Assembly: GCF_021462825.1 (NCBI RefSeq)
Contig: NZ_JAKEEB010000003.1
Coordinates: 124,001 to 188,000 of the forward strand
DNA: 64,000 nucleotides
Reading direction: 5' to 3'
Source: Streptomyces glomeratus
GTDB lineage: Bacteria; Actinomycetota; Actinomycetes; Streptomycetales; Streptomycetaceae
The position numbers and the translations under genes are program-made. Numbering within the stretch: position 1 is the stretch's first letter; every line of letters starts with the position of its first letter. The notes beneath the pieces were generated by a model that saw only the letters and a list, made by a program, of their open reading frames with translations, had not been told where the DNA came from and ran no database searches. Below, piece by piece: positions 25,218-34,301 of the stretch.

Positions 25218-26120
25218 ATGACCGATAGCGACCTCACCCGGCGGCGGGCGCTCACGCTGGGCGGCGCCGCCGCGGGTGCCGTCCTCGGATTCGGGCTCTT
25301 CTCCTTCTTCCCGGACGACGACCCCCCTGTGCCGGGACGGGAGGGGGCCGGATCCGGTCGCGACGGGGTACCCGGCACCGCACCGGATGCCGAGCTGTGC
25401 GTGCTCAACCGGAGTGTGGCGCCGGGCCCTTACCCCCTGGACGGCGCACCCCTGCGCAAGGACGTCACCGAGGACAGGCAGGGCGTCTTGCTGAGGCTGC
25501 GGCTGACCGTGCGCGACCATACGCACGCCTGCGCCCTCCTTGCGGGCGCCGACGTGGAGATCTGGCACTGCGACGCCTCGGGCCACTACTCCGGCCATCC
25601 CGACGCGCCTGCGGGCGGCGGGCCCGCCGCGGGCGGGCGCGCCGGCTCCGCGACGTTCCTTCGCGGCTGCCAGACGACCGACGCCGCGGGCCTCGCCGAG
25701 TTCGCCACGGTCTTCCCCGGCCGGAGCGCAAAGCGGGCCCCGCACATCAACGTCAGGGTCCGCACCGGCGGCACCAGGACCGGCCGGGGCTACCAGGGCG
25801 GCAGGGTGAACTGGACCGGACAGCTGTTCTTCCCCGACCGGTACACCGACGCGGTGTACGCGAAGTCCCCGTACGCACGGCACAAGGGCGACCGCACACC
25901 GCTCGCGCAGGACCCGGTGTACCGCGCGGGCGGCGGGAGGGACGGACTGCTGAGCGTCACGGGGGGCGTGGACACGGGGCTCGTCGGGGTCCTGACCATC
26001 GGCATCGACCCGGCGCGGGAGCCCTCGCAGGCCGCGACGGGCGTTCCGCGCGCCGGGAGGACACCGGCACCGGACAGCGCCGCGAGCGCCTCCCGCCCGG
26101 CGAACCCCCCGACTCCCTGA
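25218..26120 (+). CDS. Exported intradiol-dioxygenase-fold protein with altered iron ligands
   Basis: A 300-residue protein opening T-R-R-R-A-L-T-L-G-G plus a hydrophobic stretch, a Tat-type signal. Residues about 85-255 follow the intradiol ring-cleavage dioxygenase fold: E-I-W-H-C-D-A-S-G-H-Y-S-G (Tyr124, first ligand) and the F-P-G-R-S-A-K-R-A-P-H-I-N-V-R-V block. In active enzymes that block reads about FPGWYxGRxxHIHVKV. Here the second Tyr is Ser170 and the second His is Asn178; only His176 remains. Two of four Fe(III) ligands are therefore missing, and ring cleavage is doubtful. A Pro/Ala-rich tail ends the protein. Confidence 0.8.
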   Translation: MTDSDLTRRRALTLGGAAAGAVLGFGLFSFFPDDDPPVPGREGAGSGRDGVPGTAPDAELCVLNRSVAPGPYPLDGAPLRKDVTEDRQGVLLRLRLTVRDHTHACALLAGADVEIWHCDASGHYSGHPDAPAGGGPAAGGRAGSATFLRGCQTTDAAGLAEFATVFPGRSAKRAPHINVRVRTGGTRTGRGYQGGRVNWTGQLFFPDRYTDAVYAKSPYARHKGDRTPLAQDPVYRAGGGRDGLLSVTGGVDTGLVGVLTIGIDPAREPSQAATGVPRAGRTPAPDSAASASRPANPPTP

Positions 26121-26172
26121 GACCGCCGCGCCTTCCGTCCGGCGCCTCCTCGAGGCCGAAGCGCCGGGGTCC

Positions 26173-26868
26173 TCATCTCCGTGCCGCCGCCAGGGCCATC
26201 GCAACCCCGGGCTCCCGCGGGCCGAGGAACCGCGGGTCCGGGCGGAACAGTGCGTCCAGGGCCGCCTTGCCCGCGGCGAAGACCTCCCGGGTGCCGCCGT
26301 AGTACCACGTCATGTCGTGCTTGTCGTCGACGCCGACGCCGTACGAGGTGACGCCCGCCGCCTGGCACAGGGCGACCGCGCGGCGGATGTGGAAGCCCTG
26401 GCTGATCAGGACCGCCCGGTCCACGCCGAAGATCTTCCGGGTACGGACGCAGGAGTCCCAGGTGTCGAAACCCGCGTAGTCGCTGACGATCCGTTCGTCC
26501 GGCACGCCGTGCCGCGTCAGGTAGGAGCGCATCGCGTCCGGCTCGTCGTAGTCCGTACGGCTGTTGTCACCGGTGACGAGCACGACCCTGACACGGCCCG
26601 CCCGGTACAGCTGCGCCGCCGCGTCCAGACGGCGGGCGAGGTACGGCGACGGCTCGCCGTCCCACAGGCCCGCGCCGAAGACGACGGCGACCTCCGTGCG
26701 CGGCACGTCCGCGGTCGTGCGCAGCCGGTCGCCCGTGGAGAGGAACAGCCATGTCATGGGCAGCAGTGCGAGGACGCACAGCAGCATCAGGCCCTGCACG
26801 GTGCGCCGCTGCCCGGCGCGGGTACGCGGCAGCCTCGGTCTGCGGATCCTCAGGCGTGGCAGGCCCAT
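26173..26868 (-). CDS. SanA/YdcF-type DUF218 membrane protein
   Basis: A 231-residue protein with a basic N-terminus, one membrane helix at about 24-44 (G-L-M-L-L-C-V-L-A-L-L-P), then the DUF218 domain. It shows V-V-F-G-A-G-L-W-D-G-E-P-S, L-V-T-G-D-N-S-R-T-D-Y-D-E-P and S-Q-G-F-H-I-R-R-A, the family's conserved blocks. E. coli SanA affects envelope permeability to vancomycin at high temperature; the biochemical role of the family is unsettled. The ATG at 26868 has GGGGGA 9 nt upstream. It diverges from the CbiX-type gene. Confidence 0.85.
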   Translation of the reverse strand: MGLPRLRIRRPRLPRTRAGQRRTVQGLMLLCVLALLPMTWLFLSTGDRLRTTADVPRTEVAVVFGAGLWDGEPSPYLARRLDAAAQLYRAGRVRVVLVTGDNSRTDYDEPDAMRSYLTRHGVPDERIVSDYAGFDTWDSCVRTRKIFGVDRAVLISQGFHIRRAVALCQAAGVTSYGVGVDDKHDMTWYYGGTREVFAAGKAALDALFRPDPRFLGPREPGVAMALAAARR

Positions 26869-27067
26869 CGAAATGTGTCCCCCGGGGTCGGTGGTCGTCG
26901 TCAGGGGGGACGCAGCGGACGGTGATCCGGTTCGCGCGCGGACGCGCCGGGCGCGTCCAGAGCCGGCGTGCCCCCTCACACCACCTGGCCCTCCCTTGTG
27001 AAACACCGGAAAACACCCGTCACGGTCACGCAACGGCGTGGCAATCTGCTGCCGCCAGGATCGGTCC

Positions 27068-27970
27068 ATGACGGCGTCGAACCCCTCCCACGACGAGTCC
27101 CACCCCCGCCCCGCCGGCCGGCCGCCGCACGATGCCGACCTCGGCAGCGCGGCGCAGCTCCTGACCCGCATCGGCAGCCGGCTCGGAAGCCGGCTCAGCG
27201 TTGTCTCCCAGAACGGCACCCTGCACCCGGCCCCGCCCGCGCTCGTACTCGTCGCGCACGGCAGCCGCGACCCGGAAGCCCTGTCCACCGTGCGCGCCCT
27301 TATGGAACGGGTGCGCGATCTGCGCCCACGGCTGCCGGTGCGTCTCGGCCACATCGAGCTGAACGAGCCCCTGCTCCCCGACACACTCGCCTCCCTCGGC
27401 GAGGACCGGGCCGTGCTCGTACCGCTGCTCCTCAGCCGCGGCCACCACGTCAAGCGGGACATCCCCGAGACGGCCGGCGCGGCCCGCGCCGACACCCGTG
27501 TGGCCGCCCCGCTGGGCCCGCACCCCCTGCTCGTGGAGACGCTCTACGCCCGGCTCGTCGAGGCCGGCTGGCCCTCCCGGATGAGCGACGCGCGGCGCCG
27601 GGCGAGCGCGGTCGTGCTCGCCGCCGCCGGTTCCCGGGACCCCGACTCCGCCGCCGACACCCGCCGCGCCGCCCAGCTGCTCGCCGAGCGCCTCGGCGTG
27701 ACCGTCGTTCCCGCCTACGCCTCCGCCGCCACGCCCACCGTGTCCGCGGCCATACGCACGCTCACCGCCCGCGGCCACCACCGGATCGCCGTCGCCTCGT
27801 ACTTCGCCGCGCCGGGCCGTTTCGCCGCCGAGTGCGCCGCGGCGGCCCCGTGGATCGCGGCGGACCCCCTGGGCGCGCACCCGGCCGTGGCCCGTCTGGT
27901 CCTGCACCGGTACGACCAGGCCGTCGCGGCTCCCGAGCCGTCCGCCGCGCACACGCTGGCATCGGCCTGA
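27068..27970 (+). CDS. CbiX/SirB-type sirohydrochlorin chelatase
   Basis: A 300-residue protein made of two CbiX-like halves. The first has L-V-A-H-G-S-R-D-P with the metal-binding/catalytic His, and L-L-S-R-G-H-H-V-K-R-D-I with the second His site. The second half has A-A-A-G-S-R-D-P, where Ala replaces His, so probably only one active site works. Such enzymes insert Fe (siroheme) or Co (cobalamin) into sirohydrochlorin. No cobalamin genes are nearby, while nirB at 18135 needs siroheme, so ferrochelatase is the likelier role. AGGA lies 7 nt before the ATG. Confidence 0.85.
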   Translation: MTASNPSHDESHPRPAGRPPHDADLGSAAQLLTRIGSRLGSRLSVVSQNGTLHPAPPALVLVAHGSRDPEALSTVRALMERVRDLRPRLPVRLGHIELNEPLLPDTLASLGEDRAVLVPLLLSRGHHVKRDIPETAGAARADTRVAAPLGPHPLLVETLYARLVEAGWPSRMSDARRRASAVVLAAAGSRDPDSAADTRRAAQLLAERLGVTVVPAYASAATPTVSAAIRTLTARGHHRIAVASYFAAPGRFAAECAAAAPWIAADPLGAHPAVARLVLHRYDQAVAAPEPSAAHTLASA

Positions 27971-28069
27971 CCGGACACGCCCTGCGCCGACGGGCCCGCG
28001 CGGGTCACGGCCCGGCGTGAAGCGGACGCCGACACCCCGATTGTCACCGGCTGCGTTTACTGTCGGGTC

Positions 28070-29407
28070 ATGGACGGGACTGCACCCAAGGCCCACGAGA
28101 CCTCGACGCGGTATGACAACGGCCCGGCGACCGGCACCCCCTACGACGACACGGACGCCGAGCGCTGGGCGGCCGAGCCGGACAAGCGCCCGGGCCGCAC
28201 CGCCTTCCAGCGCGACCGCGCCCGCGTGCTGCACTCGGCCGCACTGCGCCGTCTGGCGGGCAAGACCCAGGTCGTCACCCCGGGTACCGCAAGCGCCGCC
28301 TGGGACGCGAGCCCCCGCACCCGGCTCACCCACTCCCTGGAGTGCGCCCAGGTCGGCCGGGAGCTGGGCGCGGCCCTCGGCTGCGACCCGGACCTCGTCG
28401 AGGCCGCCTGCCTCTCCCACGACCTCGGCCACCCGCCCTTCGGGCACAACGGCGAACAGGCGCTCAACGAGTTCGCCGAGGACTGCGGCGGCTTCGAGGG
28501 CAACGCCCAGTCCCTGCGCCTGCTCGCCCGTATCGAGCCCAAGCGGTTCGTGCGGAGCGCGGCGACCGGCGAATTCGTCAGCGTGGGGCTGAACCTCACC
28601 CGCGCCGCCCTCGACGCCGCCACCAAGTACCCCTGGCCGCGCGGCTCCCACCCCACCGACCCCACGTCCCCGAAATTCGGGGTCTACGAGGACGACCGCC
28701 CCGTCTTCGACTGGTTCCGCAAGGGCGCCCCCGACGACCGCACCTGCTTCGAGGCCCAGGTCATGGACTGGTCCGACGACGTGGCCTACTCGGTTCACGA
28801 CTTCGAGGACGGTCTGCACGCCGGCCACATCGACCCGGGCTGCCTGCACTCCGACCCCGAGCGGCAGGCGGTCTTCGCCGTGGCCCTCGGGCGGTATGTC
28901 CCCGCGGACACCGACCCCCAGGAACTGGCGGAGGCCCTCGACCGGCTGCTGGGCCAGGAGTGGTGGCCGCGCGGCTACGACGGCTCCGCGGTCGCCCAGG
29001 GCCGTCTGAAGGACGCCACCAGCCAGCTCATCGGCCGCTTCTGTCTGGCCGCGGAGGGCGCGACCAGGGCGGCATGGGGCAGCGGCCCCCTCACGCGGTA
29101 CGCCGCCGAACTCGTCGTCCCGAGAAGCACCCGCATGGAGTGCGCGGTCCTCAAGGCGGTCGCCGACCGGTATGTGATGCAGCGAGCCGAGCAGGAGCGG
29201 CTCCGCGCCGACCAGCGGATCGTCGTGGCCGAACTGGCCGAGGCGCTCACCGCCCGCGCGCCCGAGGGGCTGGATCCGCAGTTCCGCGCGCTGTTCCGGG
29301 AGGCGCCCGACGACCGCGCCCGCAAGCGGGTGATCGTGGACCAGATCGCCTCGCTCACCGACGCCTCGGCGGGGTCCCTGCACGTGCGGCTGACGGGGCA
29401 CGGCTGA
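28070..29407 (+). CDS. dgt: Deoxyguanosinetriphosphate triphosphohydrolase-like protein
   Basis: A 445-residue HD-superfamily dNTP triphosphohydrolase, which splits dNTPs to nucleoside plus tripolyphosphate. [16 protein letters not shown] and the metal dyad His117-Asp118 in [15 protein letters not shown] are clear; the last Asp ligand is in D-W-S-D-D-V-A-Y-S. It is followed by a flavoprotein gene and dnaG; dgt beside dnaG is a common actinobacterial arrangement. The ribosome-binding site is weak. Confidence 0.92.
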   Translation: MDGTAPKAHETSTRYDNGPATGTPYDDTDAERWAAEPDKRPGRTAFQRDRARVLHSAALRRLAGKTQVVTPGTASAAWDASPRTRLTHSLECAQVGRELGAALGCDPDLVEAACLSHDLGHPPFGHNGEQALNEFAEDCGGFEGNAQSLRLLARIEPKRFVRSAATGEFVSVGLNLTRAALDAATKYPWPRGSHPTDPTSPKFGVYEDDRPVFDWFRKGAPDDRTCFEAQVMDWSDDVAYSVHDFEDGLHAGHIDPGCLHSDPERQAVFAVALGRYVPADTDPQELAEALDRLLGQEWWPRGYDGSAVAQGRLKDATSQLIGRFCLAAEGATRAAWGSGPLTRYAAELVVPRSTRMECAVLKAVADRYVMQRAEQERLRADQRIVVAELAEALTARAPEGLDPQFRALFREAPDDRARKRVIVDQIASLTDASAGSLHVRLTGHG

Positions 29408-29544
29408 TCCGGACATCGTGACCCGGACTCCGTGACGCGACTGCGTGATCGCGACCGCGAGATCCGGACACACCGAGACGGCCGGGACACACGGGTCTGG
29501 TGGTGACCCTGAGTGGCCTGATCGGGCCACCCCCTCTTCCCGCG

Positions 29545-29557
29545 GCACACGGTGTGC
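29545..29557. promoter_or_regulatory. Palindrome GCACAC-G-GTGTGC upstream of the flavoprotein gene
   Basis: A perfect 6+1+6 inverted repeat 43 bp before the GTG start, in a 192-bp gap after dgt. Its position suits control of the oxidoreductase gene. No named regulator is implied. Confidence 0.3.
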
Positions 29558-29599
29558 GGGACGCTCCCATGTGGCGACATCCTTACGAGGAGGCATCAA

Positions 29600-30865
29600 G
29601 TGGTCGACGCGGATCAGACATTCGTCATCGTCGGAGGGGGTCTCGCGGGCGCGAAGGCGGCCGAGACGCTCCGCGCGGAGGGCTTCACCGGCCGCGTCAT
29701 ACTGATCTGCGACGAACGCGACCACCCCTACGAGCGGCCTCCCCTCTCCAAGGGCTTCCTGCTCGGCAAGGAGGAACGCGACAGCATCTTCGTCCACGAA
29801 CCGTCCTGGTACGCGCGCAACGACATCGAGCTGCACCTCGGCCAGACCGTCGACGCCATCGACCGCGAGGCGAGGACGGTCCGCTTCGGCGACGACGGCA
29901 CCCTCGTGCGCTACGACAAGCTGCTGCTGGTCACCGGCGCCGAGCCCCGCCGCCTCGCCGTCCCCGGCACCGACCTCGTCGGCGTCCACCATCTGCGCCG
30001 TCTCGCGCACGCCGAGCGCCTCAAGGGCGTCCTCGCCTCCCTCGGCCGGGACAACGGCCACCTCGTGATCGCGGGCGCCGGCTGGATCGGCCTGGAGGTC
30101 GCCGCCGCGGCCCGCGAGTACGGCGCGGAGGTCACCGTCATCGAACCCGAGCCGACGCCGCTGCACGCGATCCTCGGCCCCGAGCTGGGCAGCCTCTTCG
30201 CCGAACTGCACAGCGAGCACGGCGTCCGCTTCCGCTTCGGGGTGCGGCTCACCGAGATCGTCGGCCAGGACGGAGTGGTGCTGGCCGCCCGCACCGACGA
30301 CGGCGAGGAGCACCCCGCGCACGACGTGCTCGCCGCGATCGGCGCGGCGCCGCGCACCGGGCTGGCCGAGGCCGCCGGCCTGGAGATCGCCGACCGTGCG
30401 CACGGCGGCGGCGTGGTGGTCGACGAGCGGCTGCGGACATCCGACCCCGACATCTACGCGGCGGGCGACATCGCCTCCTCCCATCACCCGCTCTTCGGCA
30501 CCCGGCTGCGTGTGGAGCACTGGGCGAACGCGCTGAACGGCGGTCCGGCGGCCGCCCGCGCGATGCTCGGGCGCGAGGTGACGTACGACCGGGTGCCGTA
30601 CTTCTTCTCGGACCAGTACGACGTGGGCATGGAGTACTCGGGGTGGGCGCCGCCCGGGTCGTACGACGAGGTGGTGCTGCGCGGCGACGTGGGCAAGCGG
30701 CACTTCATCGCGTTCTGGCTGAAGGAGGGCAGGGTGCTGGCCGGGATGAATGTGAACGTGTGGGACGTCACAGAGCGGATCCAGTCCCTGATCCGGGCCC
30801 GGACGGTGGTGGACCAGGAGGCGCTGGCGGACCCCGGCGTGCCGCTGGAGAGCCTGCTCTCATGA
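29600..30865 (+). CDS. FAD-dependent oxidoreductase, ferredoxin-reductase type
   Basis: A 421-residue flavoprotein. The FAD-binding site is F-V-I-V-G-G-G-L-A-G-A-K-A-A and the NAD(P)-binding site I-A-G-A-G-W-I-G-L-E-V-A. I-Y-A-A-G-D-I-A closes the FAD site, and the end is the reductase C-domain found in ferredoxin/rubredoxin reductases of oxygenase systems (E-H-W-A-N-A, V-P-Y-F-F-S-D-Q-Y). It probably passes electrons from NAD(P)H to a ferredoxin, but no ferredoxin or P450 gene is adjacent. The GTG at 29600 has GGAGG 6 nt upstream. Confidence 0.88.
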   Translation: MVDADQTFVIVGGGLAGAKAAETLRAEGFTGRVILICDERDHPYERPPLSKGFLLGKEERDSIFVHEPSWYARNDIELHLGQTVDAIDREARTVRFGDDGTLVRYDKLLLVTGAEPRRLAVPGTDLVGVHHLRRLAHAERLKGVLASLGRDNGHLVIAGAGWIGLEVAAAAREYGAEVTVIEPEPTPLHAILGPELGSLFAELHSEHGVRFRFGVRLTEIVGQDGVVLAARTDDGEEHPAHDVLAAIGAAPRTGLAEAAGLEIADRAHGGGVVVDERLRTSDPDIYAAGDIASSHHPLFGTRLRVEHWANALNGGPAAARAMLGREVTYDRVPYFFSDQYDVGMEYSGWAPPGSYDEVVLRGDVGKRHFIAFWLKEGRVLAGMNVNVWDVTERIQSLIRARTVVDQEALADPGVPLESLLS

Positions 30866-30900
30866 CGTCACGCGCGCCGTCCGCTGTCACAGCCTCACCG

Positions 30901-30906
30901 TAGAAT
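30901..30906 (+). promoter_or_regulatory. Candidate -10 element of a leaderless dnaG transcript
   Basis: TAGAAT is followed by CTCCTC and then the GTG of dnaG. No Shine-Dalgarno sequence is present. A start of transcription at the GTG would fit the usual 6-7 nt gap. The -35 region is not recognisable. Confidence 0.45.
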
Positions 30907-30912
30907 CTCCTC

Positions 30913-32820
30913 GTGGCAGGACGGATCAACGACGAGGACGTGAAGGCGGTCAGGGACGCGGTCCCGATCGACTCCGTCGTGTCCGAGTACCTCCAGCTGC
31001 GCAACGCGGGCGGCGGCAACCTCAAGGGCCTGTGCCCGTTCCACGACGAGAAGTCCCCGTCCTTCCAGGTCAGCCCGAGCAAGGGCCTGTTCCACTGCTT
31101 CGGCTGCCAGGAGGGCGGCGACACCCTCACATTCGTGATGAAGGTCGACCACCTCTCGTTCTCCGAGGCGGTCGAGCGCCTGGCCGCCCGCGCGGGCATC
31201 ACACTGCGCTACGAGGAGGGCGGGTACAACCCCACCCACCAGCGCGGCGAGCGCATCCGCCTGGTCGAGGCCCACCGGCTCGCCGCCGAGTGGTACGCCG
31301 GGCAGCTCGACACCAGCCCCGAAGCCGGCGCCGGACGCTCGTTCCTGGCCGAGCGGGGCTTCGACCAGGCCGCAGCCGTCCACTTCGGCGTGGGCTACAG
31401 CCCCCAGGGATGGGACCACCTCACCCGCTATCTGCGCGGCAAGGGCTTCAGCGACAAGGAACTGATCCTCTCCGGTCTCTCCCAGGAAGGCCGCCGCGGC
31501 CCCATCGACCGCTTCCGCGGCCGGCTGATGTGGCCGATCCGCGACATCGGCGGGGACGTGGTCGGCTTCGGCGCGAGGAAGCTCTACGAGGCGGACACCG
31601 GACCCAAGTACCTGAACACGCCCGACACGGCCATCTACAGGAAGTCGCAGGTGCTCTACGGCATCGACCTGGCCAAGAAGGAGATCGCCAAGGCGAGCCG
31701 GGCCGTCGTGGTCGAGGGCTACACCGACGTCATGGCCTGCCACCTCGCGGGCGTCACCACGGCCATCGCGACCTGCGGCACGGCCTTCGGCGGCGAGCAC
31801 ATCAAGATCCTGCGGCGGCTGCTGATGGACAACGGCTCGGCGCGGGTGATCTTCACCTTCGACGGTGACGCGGCCGGTCAGAAGGCGGCCCTGCGGGCCT
31901 TCGAGGACGACCAGAAGTTCGCCGCCGAGACCTACATCGCGATCGCGCCGGACGGTATGGACCCCTGCGAGCTGCGGCTCGCCAAGGGCGATGAGGCGGT
32001 CGCCGATCTGGTCGAACCCCGCACGCCGCTCTTCGAGTTCGCGCTCCGCCAGATCGTCGGCCGCTACGACCTGGACACCCCGGCGGGCCGCGCCGCCGCG
32101 CTGGACGAGGCGGCGCCGGTGGTCGCCCGGATCAAGAACAGCGGCGCCCAGCACGAGGTGGCGGTCCAGCTCGCGGGCATGCTCGGCATCCTCGACACCC
32201 AGTTCGTGGTCAAGAGGGTGGCCCAGCTGGCCCGCTGGGCACGTGACCGGGGCGGCAGGGGACCGGCGCCGGCCGGGCAGCGCACCCCGGGGCCGTACCA
32301 GGCGGCTCCCCGCCCGACCGCCTCCGGACCGGCGCTCAACCTCCGCAACCCGGTCTACGCGACCGAGCGGGAGCTGCTCAAACTGGCGCTCCAGCGGCCG
32401 GAGCTGGTCTCCCCGGCGTTCGACGCCTACGGGATCGACGAGTTCACGGCGGCGCCGTACGCGGCCGTCCGCCAGGCGATCATGGATGCGGGGGGCGTGG
32501 AGTACGGGGGGCAGGACCCGCAGGAGTATCTGGTCCGCGTCCGCGAGGCGGCGCCCGACGACACGGTCCGCGCCATGGTCACAGAGCTGGCGGTCGAGGC
32601 GATCATGCTCCGCAAGGAGGTGGACGAGGCCTATGCGGGCGCCCAGCTGGTCACGGTCCGCCGCCGGGCGGTCGAACGCCGCGTCCGTGACGTCCAGAGC
32701 ACCCTGACCCGCCTCGGCGCCCACGCAGACCCGGCTCAACTCGCCGCCGTGCAGAACGAACTGTGGGTCCTGCAGCAGTACGACCAGGCGTTGCGGGAGC
32801 GGGGGGCGGCGGCGCTCTGA
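30913..32820 (+). CDS. dnaG: DNA primase
   Basis: A 635-residue primase that makes RNA primers for replication with DnaB. The CHC2 zinc-binding domain (C-P-F-H-D-E-K-S-P-S-F, then F-H-C-F-G-C-Q-E-G-G) lies at about residues 40-65. A TOPRIM catalytic domain follows, with V-V-E-G-Y-T-D-V, C-G-T-A-F and the F-D-G-D-A-A-G metal site, then the C-terminal helicase-interaction region. The N-terminal M-A-G-R-I-N-D-E-D-V supports the GTG start at 30913. Length is normal for actinobacteria. Confidence 0.97.
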   Translation: MAGRINDEDVKAVRDAVPIDSVVSEYLQLRNAGGGNLKGLCPFHDEKSPSFQVSPSKGLFHCFGCQEGGDTLTFVMKVDHLSFSEAVERLAARAGITLRYEEGGYNPTHQRGERIRLVEAHRLAAEWYAGQLDTSPEAGAGRSFLAERGFDQAAAVHFGVGYSPQGWDHLTRYLRGKGFSDKELILSGLSQEGRRGPIDRFRGRLMWPIRDIGGDVVGFGARKLYEADTGPKYLNTPDTAIYRKSQVLYGIDLAKKEIAKASRAVVVEGYTDVMACHLAGVTTAIATCGTAFGGEHIKILRRLLMDNGSARVIFTFDGDAAGQKAALRAFEDDQKFAAETYIAIAPDGMDPCELRLAKGDEAVADLVEPRTPLFEFALRQIVGRYDLDTPAGRAAALDEAAPVVARIKNSGAQHEVAVQLAGMLGILDTQFVVKRVAQLARWARDRGGRGPAPAGQRTPGPYQAAPRPTASGPALNLRNPVYATERELLKLALQRPELVSPAFDAYGIDEFTAAPYAAVRQAIMDAGGVEYGGQDPQEYLVRVREAAPDDTVRAMVTELAVEAIMLRKEVDEAYAGAQLVTVRRRAVERRVRDVQSTLTRLGAHADPAQLAAVQNELWVLQQYDQALRERGAAAL

Positions 32821-33134
32821 GCGGTGCCGGGGGCTACGCCTCGCCAGGGCTCCCCGGGCGGCGCGATCCCGAGGTCAATCGAGCCGAGTAACCGCCCGGT
32901 CACGCACCGGACTCAAAAAGTGGTCGCACGCCCCTCGTGGCAGGGATGTGTCGTACTCCACACTGGGGTGCGGTGCCTGAGTCCCCGGAGCGCGGCCGGC
33001 CCGTCCACGACGGGTCCGACACCCCCGCCGTTCCGCTCAACGACTTCGGGATGGCCGGCGGGCGACCACCGGTCCCATCCCCGACGTACCGCTGCCGCAC
33101 CGCTCGGCAGCGACATTCCTGGAGGTCGCCCCCC
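32821..33134. other. 314-bp gap between dnaG and hrdA
   Basis: The hrdA frame stays open upstream to 32937, but the GGAGG at 33121 and loss of conserved sequence place the start at 33135. I see no other gene, no strong hairpin and no confident promoter hexamers; the hrdA promoter presumably lies here. Confidence 0.5.
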
Positions 33135-34268
<1,134 letters not shown>

Positions 34269-34301
34269 GAGGGGCCGCTCACGAGGAGCGGCCCCCGGGA
34301 C

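Noticed and set aside
32937..33134. Upstream extension of hrdA to 32937
   Set aside because: No ribosome-binding site and no conserved sequence; GGAGG at 33121 supports the GTG at 33135.
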